Assembly: GCA_030562195.1 (NCBI GenBank)
Contig: JAUJPP010000011.1
Span: 4,836,001-4,900,000, forward strand
Direction of reading: 5' to 3'
DNA length: 64,000 nucleotides
Origin: Nipponacmea schrenckii
Taxonomy: Eukaryota > Mollusca > Gastropoda > Lottiidae
Positions 23,014-36,790 of this stretch are shown in pieces. Below the pieces are notes generated by a model. It did no database searches. It saw nothing but the letters and a program-made list of their open reading frames with translations, and was not told where the DNA came from. Position 1 is the stretch's first letter, and each line of letters begins with the position of its first letter. Position numbers and translations under genes: made by a program.

Positions 23014-24445
23014 CCCAGCTAACAAAAAAACATTTAAAAACATCATAAAAATGTTTCCAATTAAGCATCGATAACGTTGTGCGAAAAGGTTTTTATGGCG
23101 TGATTTTGTATGGTTTTAGATACATTTTAAAACATTTTATAAACATGTCTGACAATAAATGTTATAAAATGTTTTAGGGAATATATTTGTAAAACGTTTT
23201 ATAACATTTCTAGAACCATACAAAATAACCATCGTGAATCATTTTGTGGAATGTTATAAAAATGTTTTAAGGGAATATATTTGTAAAATGTTTTATAACA
23301 TTTCTAGAACCATACAAAATAACCTTTGTGAATCATTTTGTGGAATGTTATAAAAATGTTTTAAGGAATATATTTGTAATATGTTTTATAACATTTCTAG
23401 AACCATACAAAATAACCATCGTGAATCATTTTGTGGAATGTTATAAAAATGTTTTAGGGAATATATTTGTAAAATGTTTTATAACATTTCTAGAACCATA
23501 CATAATCACCTTTGTGAATCATTTTGTGGAATGTTATAAAAATGTTTTAGGGAATATATTTGTAAAATGTTTTATAACATTTCTAGAACCATACAAAATA
23601 ACCTTTGTGAATCATTTTGTGGAATGTTATAAAAATGTTTTAGGGAATATATTTGTAAAATGTTTTATAACATTTCTAGAACCATACAAAATAACCTTTG
23701 TTAATCATTTTACGTGGAATGTTATGAAAATGTTTTAAGGAATATATTTGTAATATGTTTTATAACATTTCTAGAACCATACAAAATAACCATCGTGAAT
23801 CATTTTGTGGAATGTTATAAAAATGTTTTAGGGAATATGTTTGTAAAATGTTTTACAACATTTCTAGAACCTTACATAATCACCTTTGTGAATCATTTTA
23901 CGTGGAATGTTATGAAAATGTTTTAGGGAATATATGTGTAATATGTTTTATAACATTTCTAGAACCAGACAAAATCACCTTTGTGAATCATTTTACGTGG
24001 AATGATTTAAAAATGTTTTAGGGAATATATGTGTAAAATGTTTTATAACATTTCTAGAACCACACAAAATCACCTTTGTTAATCATTTTACATGGAATGT
24101 TATGAAAATGTTTTAGGGAATATATTTGTAATATGTTTTATAACATTTCTAGAACCAGACAAAATCACCTTTGAGAATCATTTTACGTGGAATGTTATGA
24201 AAATGTTTTAGGGAATATATTTGTAATATGTTTTATAACATTTCTAGAACCAGACAAAATCACCTTTGAGAATCATTTTACATGGAATGATATAAAAATG
24301 TTTTAGGGAATATATGTGTAAAATGTTTTATAACATTTCTAGAACCACACAAAATCACTTTTGTTAATCATTTTACATGGAACGTTATGAAAATGTTTTA
24401 GGGAATATATCTGTAAAATGTTATATAACATTTCTAAAACCATTA
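23014..24445. repeat. ~94-bp satellite array
   Basis: About 14 tandem units of the kind TTTTAGGGAATATATTTGTA, then AAATGTTTTATAACATTTCT, AGAACCATACAAAAT and AATCATTTTGTGGAATG. Early and late units differ by shared variants (TTTTGTGG versus TTTTACGTGG or TTTTACATGG). The array starts at CCCAGCTAACAA (23014), the inverse of the motif ending the next satellite block at 37079. Confidence 0.92.
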
Positions 24446-24580
24446 AAGGGAAACGGTCCTCTATTTAATCGATGGTTCATCTTATAGATTGTGTTTTTCT
24501 CGTCTCAACCCACCCAGCAAAATAAAAATCGATTGATTGTAAGCCGAGTTATGCCCTTAAATACACTAAATAATGGCATA

Positions 24581-24690
24581 GGATGTGACGTCATTTCTAG
24601 TTTAGTCGCAAATACCCAGTCTAATTCGTGCAGCCGAGCTTGTTGTTGCGTCTGGGTATTTGCGACTAAACTAGAAATGACGTCACATCC
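24581..24690. repeat. Perfect 39-bp inverted repeat (hairpin) containing CRE palindromes
   Basis: 24581-24619 is exactly complementary to 24652-24690, with a 32-base spacer. Each arm begins GGATGTGACGTCATTTC and ends at AAATACCCAG, so each carries a TGACGTCA site. No flanking direct repeat is obvious. Confidence 0.92.
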
Positions 24691-25079
24691 TAATAATTCC
24701 CGAATGAATCAACGAAAATTCTTGGAAATCGAAAGCATCCAACTCTTACTAATATACACTAGCATACCAAGTTTGATCAAAATCAGATCAAAACTGTAGT
24801 CTCTATCGCACCCACAAGAAATTGTGGACGGACTGACAAACTTCCTGGGTTTTTAAGCTTACGAAACGTTGGAGGAATAAAATGGTTTTATTTGACAGCA
24901 GTTTTATTATTTAAAGATTTATACACCTATATCCTCTCTACAACTCGAATCACCATTATTTACCTTCATGTGTGGTTTTGTTCATCTTTTAATTTTATTT
25001 GGATTTTTCACACTATAATGTGGGTGTATAAAAAGGCTAATATAATATAAATTGCGTTTTGAAATTCAAATTCCATAAG

Positions 25080-25370
25080 TCCATATTTTCCAAATTCGAT
25101 GAAAATTGATAGCCTTCTTCCTTATGAACTGATAAAAATTATACCAAGTAAATAAAAGAATTTCCTATAATTATATTGTATAGTTCACCTCATAATGTTG
25201 GAGAAAACGATTGGACGGACATGGGTGACGATATATATACACCCAAATAAAGTTTGAACGTATAAAAAGTAGTTGCTCTTCAACTTGCAATGAACAAAGT
25301 GCCTTATAACCAAGTTAAGTGGTTATCTGTAATAAAGCATTGTTGATATAGCCTACCTGATCTAATATTA
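25080..25370. repeat. Segmental duplication, copy 1 (partner 28110-28403)
   Basis: Near-identical to 28110-28403, from CATATTTTCCAAATTCGATG (here) or AATATTTTCC (there) through GATCTAATATTA. It ends where the Harbinger-like element inserted. Confidence 0.9.
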
Positions 25371-26557
25371 GGCCATACAAAGTAAATTGTCTGTTTTACA
25401 GGCCCCGCGCGCTCCGGTAAAATACCCCGCGCTCCAAAACTATTTATTGACATTTTGGAATAATTAATAAATAATGCGCGCGCGTCTCCAAAATTGTGTG
25501 TAAAATAGAGTTATTTCCCCGTTCCCGAAAATATTTTTTACCATAATTATCTCCCTTGACGTTTAACGAAAAACCGGAAGTGGCTTAGAATGCGTTTTTC
25601 ATCAAAGATTTTCTTCTACAACTTTAAACTGAAATTGATTCTGATACAATTTAACGTTCGAAAATACAATTATTTGCTGAAGGAAGCACAATTATGAAAA
25701 TTATTCACACTTTCGTGAGGACAATCCAAACATTAAATTAATCTTAATCTTGATGATTTCGTTTGTGGATTATAATGGTGGAACAAATCGAGACCCGTTA
25801 CAATTACAAGTAAAAGAATTCACCGGGTGTTTTTCTGCTATTGATTTGAAAGTTAATATTTATGGATAATGGGAACGAATACAATAAAATACGAATTTTA
25901 TACGTTCGAATACGATCGATTTTCTCATTATTGGTATCACTCAACACATTCCACTTTTCTCAAGTTAAAACCGGAAGTACTCCGTTAGTACGAGTTCTCG
26001 AAAAATCGGCATTTGTAACATAGGCCTAGATAAAAATTATTAAAATAGAAGTTCTATCTAAACAGATTGTTTTGCTCTTGTCATGTGATGTGATGTATGA
26101 CAATTTGTTCCAAAATTTCCAATAATAATAATTATTACCGATACCATACAATGGTATTTTAAAATACAGTTTACAGATGGATAGAAATCCTACTGTAGTA
26201 GAATAACATTGTCTTGACATAATATTATCAGCCCTGATGCACCCTAAGTGCATCATTGTCAGAGGTAGTAAATATGTTGGAATGATTACGTTTATGTGAG
26301 GTAAAAAAGTTCTGTTATTACTATCAACTATTATCATTCAAACCCCCAAAACATCTGATAGTTGCATCTGAATGGTGATTTAAATCTATTTTTTAAATTT
26401 GTGGAAATAAATAATAAATAGCTTCGCTCGCTCCAATTTCTTCTGGTGCCAAATTTAAAAAAGCGCTTATAAATAATAAATAATAAATTCGCCCTCTCGC
26501 CCCATTTTTTTTAAAAAAAAGGCCTGTAAAACAGACAATTTACTTTGCACGGCCTTA
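25368..26557. mobile_element. PIF/Harbinger-like non-autonomous element with TTA target duplication
   Basis: The element runs from 25371 to 26554 (1184 bp). Its ends are 34-bp inverted repeats that begin GGCC, continue CAAAGTAAATTGTCTG, and differ at about three positions. TTA flanks both sides (25368-25370, 26555-26557). The paralogous segment at 28397-28420 reads CTAATATTAGCCATTC without the element, i.e. an empty site with a single TTA. GGCC-type termini and a TTA/TWA duplication are typical of PIF/Harbinger. I see no transposase. The subterminal regions are CG-rich (GCGCGCG, CGCTCGCTCC) with AATAAATAAT runs. Confidence 0.88.
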
Positions 26558-26664
26558 GCCATTCTAGATGTCACGGTTGGACTTTCAAAATCTAAATCAA
26601 GGCAGCTTTCTTGAGATTCAGCTGAAAGAAATAAAATATCTGTTGGTCTGTCTCTCTGTTCACA

Positions 26665-27130
26665 ATTAGTTTGTGCTCACTCCACAGCCAACAGTTTTCA
26701 ATGGATTGCTTTTATTTTTTGTATATGTATTTGTACATAGTAAAGAAGATCCCTATTGATTTTGATGATGATAGGATAATTTTTAGCAGAAATATGGCTG
26801 TTTTTGGACTTAGACTGGATTCTTCCAAATGTAGAGCCTGTGCACGCTCTAACTCCAACAATCATCAACGGATTGATTTTCTTTTTGGTATATGTATTTG
26901 CACAATAGTAAAGATGATCCCTATTGATTTTGGTGATGATCAGAAATAGGACTGTTTTGTCTGTTTTTTGGACTTAGTCTTGATTTCTCCAAATGTAGGG
27001 ATTGTGCACACTCTTACTCCTACAATCATCAATGGATTGATTTTATTTTTTGTATATGTATTTGTACCATAGGAAAGAAGATCCCTATTGATTTGATGAT
27101 GATCGGATATTTTTTTCAAAAGTTAAAACT
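26665..27130. repeat. Three tandem units of ~150 bp
   Basis: Three diverged copies sharing TTTTTTGTATATGTATTTG, AAGAAGATCCCTATTGATT and GATGATGATCGGAT-type cores. They lie between the Harbinger-like element and the duplicated block at 27590. Confidence 0.75.
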
Positions 27131-27589
27131 GATTTTGTCTTGTTTTATTTATCTTAAATTTTCAATGGTGTCTATGTTATGAAGACTTGCCATTGAATTT
27201 AAATATTTTCCCTTATTGGTAGGAATGTTTATATCAAATTTCTGATTCATTGATGGTTTTTTGAGAAAAATATTTTTAGGCCTAAATTGTTAAGTGTCTT
27301 TGATATGTCCACTTGCAGTTTAATTTGAATATTTTCCCTTGATAAGAATGTTTAGAAAAAATTTCTTATTCATTGATGTAAGCTTATTTTTGTTGAAGTG
27401 GTTAAGCTAAGAATTTTATCCAAAAAAAATCGTAGGGGTTTATTTCAATGCTTTGCATTGCTATGTTTGGATATATAGTCAAAATGTACAATCACAAATT
27501 TGGTCAAAATGTAAAAAAAAAGTCAAAATTGCTTGTAAAGCCAAAATATCGAATTATTTGTTTAAAGAAAAGTCAAACAGAATATTCTA

Positions 27590-29130
27590 CCTGATCTATT
27601 ATCAGCCATTCTCGATTTCACTGTTGGACTTTCAAAGATCAAATCATTTTCTTGAGATTCAACTGAAAAAAAAAATATCATATTCATTACATTGCCAACA
27701 GAAGATAAGTGATATCCAAATCATCCTTTGATTAGAAATTAATATAAAATCCAGTAAGCATTTGGGTGTGTGTATCTGGATAATATGACAAATTATTTGA
27801 GGTATAGAACCCAAATTTCACAGATTAGTTTATAAGGTCCTCCCATGGGTGGTGATAAAACATTTATGCTAAGTTTCATCAAATTCTGTTAAGAACTCGG
27901 CATGCAAAAGTGTTAAACTATAATGAACAAATTTTAAATTCCCACAAATTAATAAATTAATTTCCAAAAGAAATTTGTATCTTCCTTAGGTGGAGATATG
28001 CAACTTAATCCAAGTTTCATTGAAATCTGTATCAAACTTTTGCATCGAGTGTTTGAAAAAGGCTTATTTAATATAAATTGCATTTTGAAATTCAATTTCC
28101 ATAAGTCCTTGAAAATATTTTCCAAATTCGATGAAAATTGATAGCCTTCTTCCTTATGAACTGATAAAAATTATACCAAGTAAATAAAAGAATTTCCTAT
28201 AATTATATTGTATAGTTCACCTCATAATGTTGGAGAAAACGATTGGACGGACATGGGTGACGATATATATACACCCAAATAAAGTTTGAACGTATAAAAA
28301 GTAGTTGCTCTTCAACTTGCAATGAACAAAGTGCCTTATAACCAAGTTAAGTGGTTATCTGTAATAAAGCATTGTTGATATAGCCTACCTGATCTAATAT
28401 TAGCCATTCTAGATGTCACTGTTGGACTTTCAAAATGTAAATCAAGGCAGGTTTCTTGAGATTCAGCTGAAAGAAATGAAATATCATATTGGAAACAAAG
28501 TTGAGTTAAATGAAGGTCTGAGGTAAAAGCTGAGAAAATATGTTGTACAGAAATGCAAATTGGCTCCAGAACATGCAGATGACTTCGAACAAATTTTTAG
28601 TAAATATCTAGAATTCATTGATCAAAATACAGCCTACCTGATCTTTTATTAGCCATTCTCGATTTCACTGTTTGACTTTCAAAGATCAAATCATTTTCTT
28701 GAGATTCAACTGAAAAAAAAATATCATATTCATTACATTGCCAACAGAAGATAAGTGATATCCAAATCATCCTTTGATTAGAAATTAATATAAAATCCAG
28801 TAAGCATTTGGGTGTGTGTATCTGGATAATATGACAAATTATTTGAGGTATAGAACCCAAATTTCACAGATTAGTTTATAAAGTCCTCCCATAAGTGGTG
28901 ATAAAACATTTATGCTAAGTTTCATCAAATTCTGTTAAGAACTCGGCATGCAAAAGTGTTAAACTATAATGAACAAATTTTAAATTCCCACAAATTAATA
29001 AATTAATTTCCAAAAGAAATTTGTATCTTCCTTAGGTGGTGATATGCAACTTAAACCAAGTTTCATTGAAATCTGTATCAAACTTTGGCATCGAGTATTT
29101 GAAAAAGGCTTATTTAATATAAATTGCGTT
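27590..29130. repeat. Tandem duplication of a ~1.05-kb segment
   Basis: 27590-28060 recurs at 28640-29120 with few changes (shared: AGCCATTCTCGATTTCACTG, GGGTGTGTGTATCTGGATAA, AAGAACTCGGCATGCAAAAG). The material between the two is itself duplicated with 25080-25370 and 26555-26620, so the same units recur several times over 25-29 kb. I see no coding function. Confidence 0.85.
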
Positions 29131-29259
29131 TTGAAATTCAATTTCCATAAGTCCTTGAAATATTTTCCAAATTCGATGAAAATTGATAGCCTTCTTCCTT
29201 ATGAACTGATAAAGATAGCAACGCAATGCGTTGAAATACGCCCAAATGGCAGCCATACT

Positions 29260-30250
29260 AAAAATAATAATAATTTACATTTGTTTTTTCTTTTTGGAAA
29301 AGTGTCATTTTTGGTCAAAAATTGTCCGATTGGCACCAAAATCAACAATGGTCCTCATTATGTCCCCAATAATCTACATTTCAAATTTGAAAAAGATCGA
29401 TCAAAAATTGTAGGATGTAGAGTGGACACAAGATTTTATCGGACATTTTTGGCCTAAAAACGCTTCATCTAGGTCAAAAATTATCTGATGGGCACCAAAA
29501 TCAATAGGGGTCCTCATTATTTCCCCAATAATCCATATACCAAAATTGAAAAAGATCGGTCAAAAATTGTGGGTTGTAGAGAGGACACAAGATTTTTAGA
29601 TATTTTTGGCCTAAAAACGCTCTATCCACGTCAAAAATTGTCTGATTTGCACCAAAATCAATAGGGGTCCTCATTATGTCCCCAATAATCCACACACCAA
29701 ATTTGAAAAAGATCGGTCACAAACTGTAGGGTATAGAGTAGACACAAGATATTTCGGACATTTTTGGCCTAAAAACGCTCTATACCGAAAAAAAAATTGT
29801 CCGCGATTGGCACCAATATCAATAGGGGTCCTCATTATGTCCCCAATAATCCATATACCAAATTTGAAAAAGATGGGTCAAAAATTGTGGGCTGTAGAGA
29901 GGACACAAGATATTTCGGACATTTTTGGCCTAAAAAACGCTCTTTACTGGTCAAAAGTTGTCCGATTGGCACCAAAATCAATAGAGGTCCTCATTATGTC
30001 CCCAATAATCCACATACCAAATTTGAAAAAGATCGTTAAAAAATTGTGGGCTGTAGGGAGGACACAAGATATTTCAGACATTTTTGGCCTAAAAACGCTC
30101 TATACCGGTCAAAAATTGTCCGATTAGCACTAAAATCAATAGGGGTCCTCATTATGTCCCCAATAATCTATATACCAAATTTGAAAAAGATCGGTCAAAA
30201 ATTGTGGGCTGTAGAGAGGACACAAGATATTTCGGACATTTTTGGCTATA
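29260..30250. repeat. ~163-bp tandem repeat array
   Basis: Six units sharing CAATAGGGGTCCTCATTATG, AAATTTGAAAAAGATCGGTC, GTAGAGAGGACACAAGAT and TTTTTGGCCTAAAAACGCTC. Several open frames traverse it in different units; they are periodicity artefacts. Confidence 0.9.
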
Positions 30251-33200
30251 GATTCGCTTCAAACACATTGTTTTATCATAAAAATCCATGTAAAATTTGA
30301 GAATCTCGTCACGTTCTGTTGTTACTAAAAATAGAACGATGGTCAACTTAAAATATTCCCGACTCGTCTGACTGCCTCCATGCATTTCAAATTGCTTTTC
30401 TGTTACTGTTCAAGCATTTCAGTGATTTTGGTATTCTGATTTTTAGTTACTATTGTTTTTGAAGCGATGAAAAACTTGCATTTGTCACATTTCTTCCCGT
30501 GACATTGAATCTAGATTTTCAAGGTGGCGCGCGAATGATTCTTCAAATAGTGAAGTCTAAACTAACCGATAATATTTTTTTTATCTCGAGTTTTACAATA
30601 TTTAATAAATTATTAATGTTTTGTTACAAATAGGTGTGTCGTGTATCGATCGTTAATTTATAGTTCATATATCACGTGTTCCCAAAACATTCCCGATGTC
30701 TTCCACTATCAACAATTATTCAGCAAAATCTGTGACTACGAAACTATTTATAGTAACAAACATGGCTCCTATTTCATAAAAAAAAGGTGACAAATTGATT
30801 GAATGATCGTCCAAATAAGATGTATCTGTGATTGTGTTTTCATTGTTAATTAATTGATTTGTCAAATTGTTTGATTACGCTGATCTCCGTTAATTAAAAG
30901 ATCGTTCACTATCGAAACTATGTGAAAAGAAAAAATCCGATCATACGAGTGTGTATGGTATGATGGATGATTTCGATTAAGTAACGTTGATGCCAAAAAA
31001 GGACAATACCAGTGCTTACAATTTGCAGTAAAATACGCAGAATAATTCAATATCTTGGGAAACAAAATATCGCGATATATACCCGTATCACGATACCATT
31101 AGCTCTAATATCGCGATATCGCTTTGGACCAATATCGCCCAGCCCTACAACAAGATATGATTAAATTTAATTATCCGGGCTATTTTTTTAGGGCTTCGTC
31201 GTTCCTCGCGAGGCATTGATTTGGAATATAAATAATCGTTATTTTAGTTAGCATTAAGTATTCTTAACCTATATTGCAGAGAAACGAGGGGAATTTCACG
31301 TGTGCGTAAATTGACTGGTTTAAAATGCAATTTTTCAATGGAAAATCTTATGTTTTCATATGTCCGGTACAAAATTTCAAATGACCGGTACAAATTCATT
31401 TGTTCCGGACACAATGTCCGGCCCGATATCTGGAGTTATTTTATGCCTTGATCAGCACTGATGTTCATTTCATTCACCATGGCCTGATGGGATTAGTAAA
31501 ACTGGCTCTTAGTCGTCCACATCAATAAAATTGGCTCTTAGCCATCCACATCATGCGAAGGTCTAATGCATCAGTATGGATGGCTTTAAACCGATTTTAC
31601 TGTAGTGCCCTGGTGGTGTCCCTTTAAACAAGCGATGCACAGTGTCCCCTTTGACCTATTAATAGCGACAATACGTTTTTTTAACTGGGTATTATGCTTT
31701 TACCTGGAGGGTCTTAGTTTTTTACCTCATCTCCTTTTAAACTATAGCAACGACACAGTGCCTCGATATCAGTGCAGTGTCCCTTTAATACTGTCAATAG
31801 GTGCATTGTCCCTTTAAACAAGCGATGTACAGTGGGTCTTACCTGGAGGGTCTTAGGTCTTAGTTTTTTACCTGGAGGGTCTTAGCCTTAGGTCTTAGTT
31901 TTTTACCTGGAGGGTCTTAGCCTTTTAGGTCTTAGTTTTTTACCTGAAGGGATCTTAGGTCTTAGTTTTTTTACCTGGCACACCGGCATATCACCTTATT
32001 TATCCGCATTTCTCAGTTTTCCCGAAATTCTTCAAGACTTCAAGCATCAAATGTGTCACTTGGCCTAGTAAAACGTGGGATTGGTAAAGGAATAGGCTTA
32101 GTCCTGCTAATTTAAATTAGTATACTGGCCCTAGGGCCTAGGCCTAGCCTATCTAGCCTAACAAAATGTAAACTTCAAATAGGCCTACGAGATGATTATA
32201 TTTCCAATTGTTGAAATTCCTTCCATTATATAATTGAAACTAGAACAGTAAAATTTACTTACGTTAATGAAATAAATACTGCCTTCTTCCACCAGCTATA
32301 CACTCTAAAATGGCGTTTCGCGCCGTTGAAAAAAAAAGCGTGCAGTACCGATAGTCTATTTCAACCAGCCGCAATTTCGTATTCTCGATCGGCCTGACGT
32401 TAGTGGAGCTCAAGCTCTTGTCTGTGGTCAAAGGGAGAGAATTGAAACAGGTTCAAACCATAGAAGTAATTTTAATAAATTTATTCTGTTTCTATGGTAG
32501 TCCCTACAACCTAGATTCTAACCTCTCAGTCGCAATAAACAACTCCTAATAACCTAATGATTTTGGGACAATCTGTAGGCATGGGTTAAAAGTTATCCTT
32601 TTATATATAACTTTCTAGTCGAGTATTTAACTAAATTAGTGTCATCACAACAGAGAAACTGGTATAAAATACCGTACAGAATATTAGGCCTATAGGCCTA
32701 TGGCTTTTCTTAAACTTACAATAAAATTCCTCTTTATTTTGAAGAACGACTTAAGACAATGCAATTGCATGAAAAATAAATTCCCACAGCATGCTCAGGC
32801 AGTGAATAAAAATTTTGTGAAAAATGAAATAGGTTATGAAAAAGCTAGATTTTTTTGGACATTTATAGGCCTAGAGGCTTTTTGAAAAACTTATAGTTTG
32901 AATTGTCTTGGAAAATGTTCTAGAAGTTAGTTATAGTTCCAAACAAGTATAGTGACATTTGGCACGATAAATTGAAAAAAAAAATTATCATTATAGTTCC
33001 AATCGTCATTCGAAAGAAAATAACTGAAAATATTATAGTTGGACTAACATGCAGTTGCCGAAATGAAGAATATAGTTTGATTTTAAACAATCTTTTATAA
33101 GAAAATCATCCTTATTAGTTTAAACACAAACATAATAGGTCTACATAGTTGTATATTATGTCACGGTTCATTAAAAAAAAATGAATAGGTATATTACAAT

Positions 33201-33835
33201 TCATGGACGCTTCTATTTAGTTCTGTCAAATCTTATATTTAGCATCATAAATTTGTCTTTCCATTTTCGTCAGATCCAGATATTTGTTGTTGTTCATTTA
33301 CATGACTGTTACTTTTTATATTTTGTGTAAGGCTATAACTAAATTCGAAAAAAAAAACTTTAAAGCAAGATAACCAGTAATTCGGAAAAAAAAGTAAATG
33401 GAATTTCACCGTCCGCAAATTCTCGATACGATTTTTAGAAAGAACATGTCGAAAAACCCGTAACCTGTTAATTTCATGCCTAAATATATCCAACTGTCAC
33501 AGAGAATTAAAATTTTTAATTAATAATACTGGCTATTAAAGGCCAATTTACCCCCGCCAAAACTCATATTAGATATCGTCCTTTAAGATAATATTTTGAA
33601 TCGCTTCGGGCATGTTTTATCTTTGATGCTTATAAGTCCTATAGGTTTTAGGAGGATTTCATGTATCCATTTTAAACATACATGTATTTGGGTTATGCAT
33701 ATTCTCTCTATATTTCTTGAATTCATATGATATTGAACAAGAATTTATAAGGTCTTAATAACATTTAAATACTAAAAGTTATATTCATGAGTAACCATTA
33801 ATGTTAAATTGAAAGAATAGTCGTTATTATTATAT
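30251..33835. other. Gene-free interval with minor repeats
   Basis: I find no gene. Contents include CCCTTTAAACAAGCGATG at 31619 and 31810, a small array of TACCTGGAGGGTCTTAG / GTCTTAGTTTTTTACCTG (31840-31980), and TAGGCCTA-rich patches (32130-32190, 32690). A minus-strand GTAAGT near 32262 follows a GC-richer stretch with GGCGCGAAACGCCATTTTA, which could be a 5' exon of a gene leaving the segment, but nothing supports it further. Confidence 0.45.
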
Positions 33836-33839
33836 ATTG

Positions 33840-36790
33840 TTAGGATCATTTGTTAAAATCCCATTTAAAAAACATACTCAAAACATTTTCATGAATAATC
33901 CACCATGTTTGAAATAATATTTCGTTATGTTCTTTTTACGTTTATGTAAACTGTTTTACAAATGTGACAAAATCTTTCACCAATTAGATGTTTCAAAGTC
34001 ATTTTCTTAACATTTTGATTTTTTGTTGCAATAATTCACATTAACCTCATTTATAAAACATTTTAAAAACGTTTTAAAAACATTATTGATAAAGATAGAA
34101 ATCGCTTTTACTGAAACTTGTTTAAAATCATTTGTTAAAATCCATTTAAAAATATTCTCAAAGCATTTTTATAAATATTCCACTTCAACATGTTTAAAAT
34201 AATGTTTCGTTATGTTCATTTCACGTTTATGTAAAATGTTTTACAAATCTGATAAAATCTTTCTCCAATTAGATGTTTCAAAGTCATTTTCTTAACATTT
34301 TGATATTTTGTTGCAATAATTCACATTAACCTCATTTATAAAACATTTTAAAAACGGTTTTTAAAAACATTATTGATAAAGTTAGAGATCGCTTTTACTG
34401 AAACTTGTTTAAGATCATTTGTTAAAATCCATTTAAAAACATTCTCAAAGCATTTTTATGAATATTCCACTTCAACATGTTTAAAATAATGTTTCGATAT
34501 GTTCATTTCACGTTTATGTAACACTGTTTTACAAATGTGATAAAATCTTTCACCAATGAGATGTTTCAAAGTCATTTTCTTAACATTTTGATTTTTTGTT
34601 GCAATAATTCACATTTACCTCATTTATAAAACATTTTAAAAACGTTTTAAAAACATTATTGATAAAGTTAGAGATCGCTTTTACTGAAACCTGTTTAAGA
34701 TCATTTGTTAAAATCCATTTAAAAACATTCTCAAAGCATTTTTATGAATATTCCACTTCAACATGTTTAAAATAATGTTTCGATATGTTCATTTCACGTT
34801 TATGTAAACTGTTTTACAAATGTGATAAAATCTTTCACCAATGAGATGTTTCAAAGTCATTTTCTTAACATTTTGATTTTTTGTTGCAATAATTCACATT
34901 TACCTCATTTATAAAACATTTTAAAAACGTTTTAAAAACATTATTGATTAAAGTTAGAGATCGCTTTTACTCAAACTTGTTTAAGATCATTTGTTAAAAT
35001 CCATTTAAAAACATTCTCAAAGCATTTTTTATGAATATTCCACTTCAACATGTTTAAAATAATGTTTCGTTATGTTCATTTCACGTTTATGTAAACTGTT
35101 TTACAAATGTGACAAAATCTTTCACCAATTAGATGTTTCAAAGTCATTTTCTTAACATTTTGATTTTTTGTTGCAATAATTCACATTAACCTCATTTATA
35201 AAACATTTTAAAAACGTTTTAAAAACATTATTGATAAAGTTAGAGATCGCTTTTACTGAAACCTGTTTAAGATCATTTTTTTAAAATCCATTTAAAAACA
35301 TTCTCAAAGCATTTTTATAAATATTCCACTTCAACATGTTTAAAATAATGTTTCGTTATGTTCATTTCACGTTTATGTAAACTGTTTTACAAATGTGACA
35401 AAATCTTTCACCAATGAGATGTTTCAAAGACATTTTCTTAACATTTTGATTCTTTGTTGCAATAATTCACATTAACCTCATTTATAAAACATTTTAAAAA
35501 CGTTTTAAAAACATTATTGATAAAGTTAGAGATCGCTTTTACTGAAACTTGTTTAAGATCATTTGTTTAAATCCATTTAAAAACATTCTCAAAGCATTTT
35601 TATGAATATTCCACTTCAACATGTTTAAAATTTTGTTTCGATATGTTCATTTCACGTTTATGTAAACTGTTTTACAAATGTGATAAAATCTTTCACCAAT
35701 GAGATGTTTCAAAGTCATTTTCTTAACATTTTGATTTTTTGTTGCAATAAATCACATTAACCTCATTTATAAAACATTTTAAAAACGTTTTAAAAACATT
35801 ACTGATAAAGTTAGAGATCGCTTTTACTGAAACCTGTTTAAGATCATTTTTTAAAATCCATTTAAAAACATTCTCAAAGCATTTTTATAAATATTCCACT
35901 TCAACATGTTTAAAATAATGTTTCGATATGTTCATTTCACGTTTATGTAAACTGTTTTACAAATGTGATAAAATTTTTCACCAATGAGATGTTTAAATGT
36001 CATTTTCTTAACATTTTGATTTTTTGTTGCAATAATTCACATTTACCCCATTTATAAAACATTTTAAAAACGTTTTAAAAACATTATTGATAAAGTTAGA
36101 GATCGCTTTTACTGAAACTTGTTTAAGATCATTTTTGTAAATCCATTTAAAAACATACTCAAAGCATTTTTATAAATATTCCACTTCAACATGTTTAAAA
36201 TAATGTTTCGTTATGTTCATTTCACGTTTATGTAAACTGTTTTACAAATGTGACAAAATCTTTCACCAATGAGATGTTTCAAAGACATTTTCTTAACATT
36301 TTGATTTTTTGTTGCAATAATTCACATTAACCTCATTTATAAAACATTTTAAATACGTTTTTAAAAACATTATTGATAAAGTTAGAGATCGCTTTTACTG
36401 AAACTTGTTTAAGATCATTTGTTAAAATCCATTTAAAAACATTCTCAAAGCATTTTATGAATATTCCACTTCAACATGTTTAAAATAATGTTTCGTTATG
36501 TTCATTTCACGTTTATGTAAAATGTTTTACAAATGTGATAAAATCTTTCACCAATGAGATGTTTCAAAGTCATTTTCTTAACATTTTGATTTTTTGTTGC
36601 AATAATTCACATTAACCTCATTTATAAAACATTTTAAAAACGTTTTAAAAACATTATTGATAAAGTTAGAGATCGCTTTTACTGAAACCTGTTTAAGATC
36701 ATTTTTTAAAATCCATTTAAAAACATTCTCAAAGGCATTTTTATAAATATTCCACTTCAACATGTTTAAAATAATGTTTCGTTATGTTCT
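33840..36790. repeat. ~286-bp satellite array
   Basis: Ten tandem units, marked by AGATGTTTCAAAGTCATTTT at about 33988, 34271, 34560, 34847, 35131, 35418, 35703, 35989, 36275 and 36561. Units also share CATTTTAAAAACGTTTTAAA and GTTAGAGATCGCTTTTACTG. It is followed by a diverged tail rich in AAAACGTTT motifs ending in TTGTTAGCTGGG (37068-37079). Confidence 0.93.

Noticed and set aside
23328..23926. Open frames with hydrophobic repeats resembling membrane segments
   Set aside because: They come from the 94-bp satellite, and similar units elsewhere in the array break the frame.
26026..26337. 103-codon open frame inside the Harbinger-like element as a transposase
   Set aside because: No DDE or Myb-like features are visible, and its length and composition fit chance.
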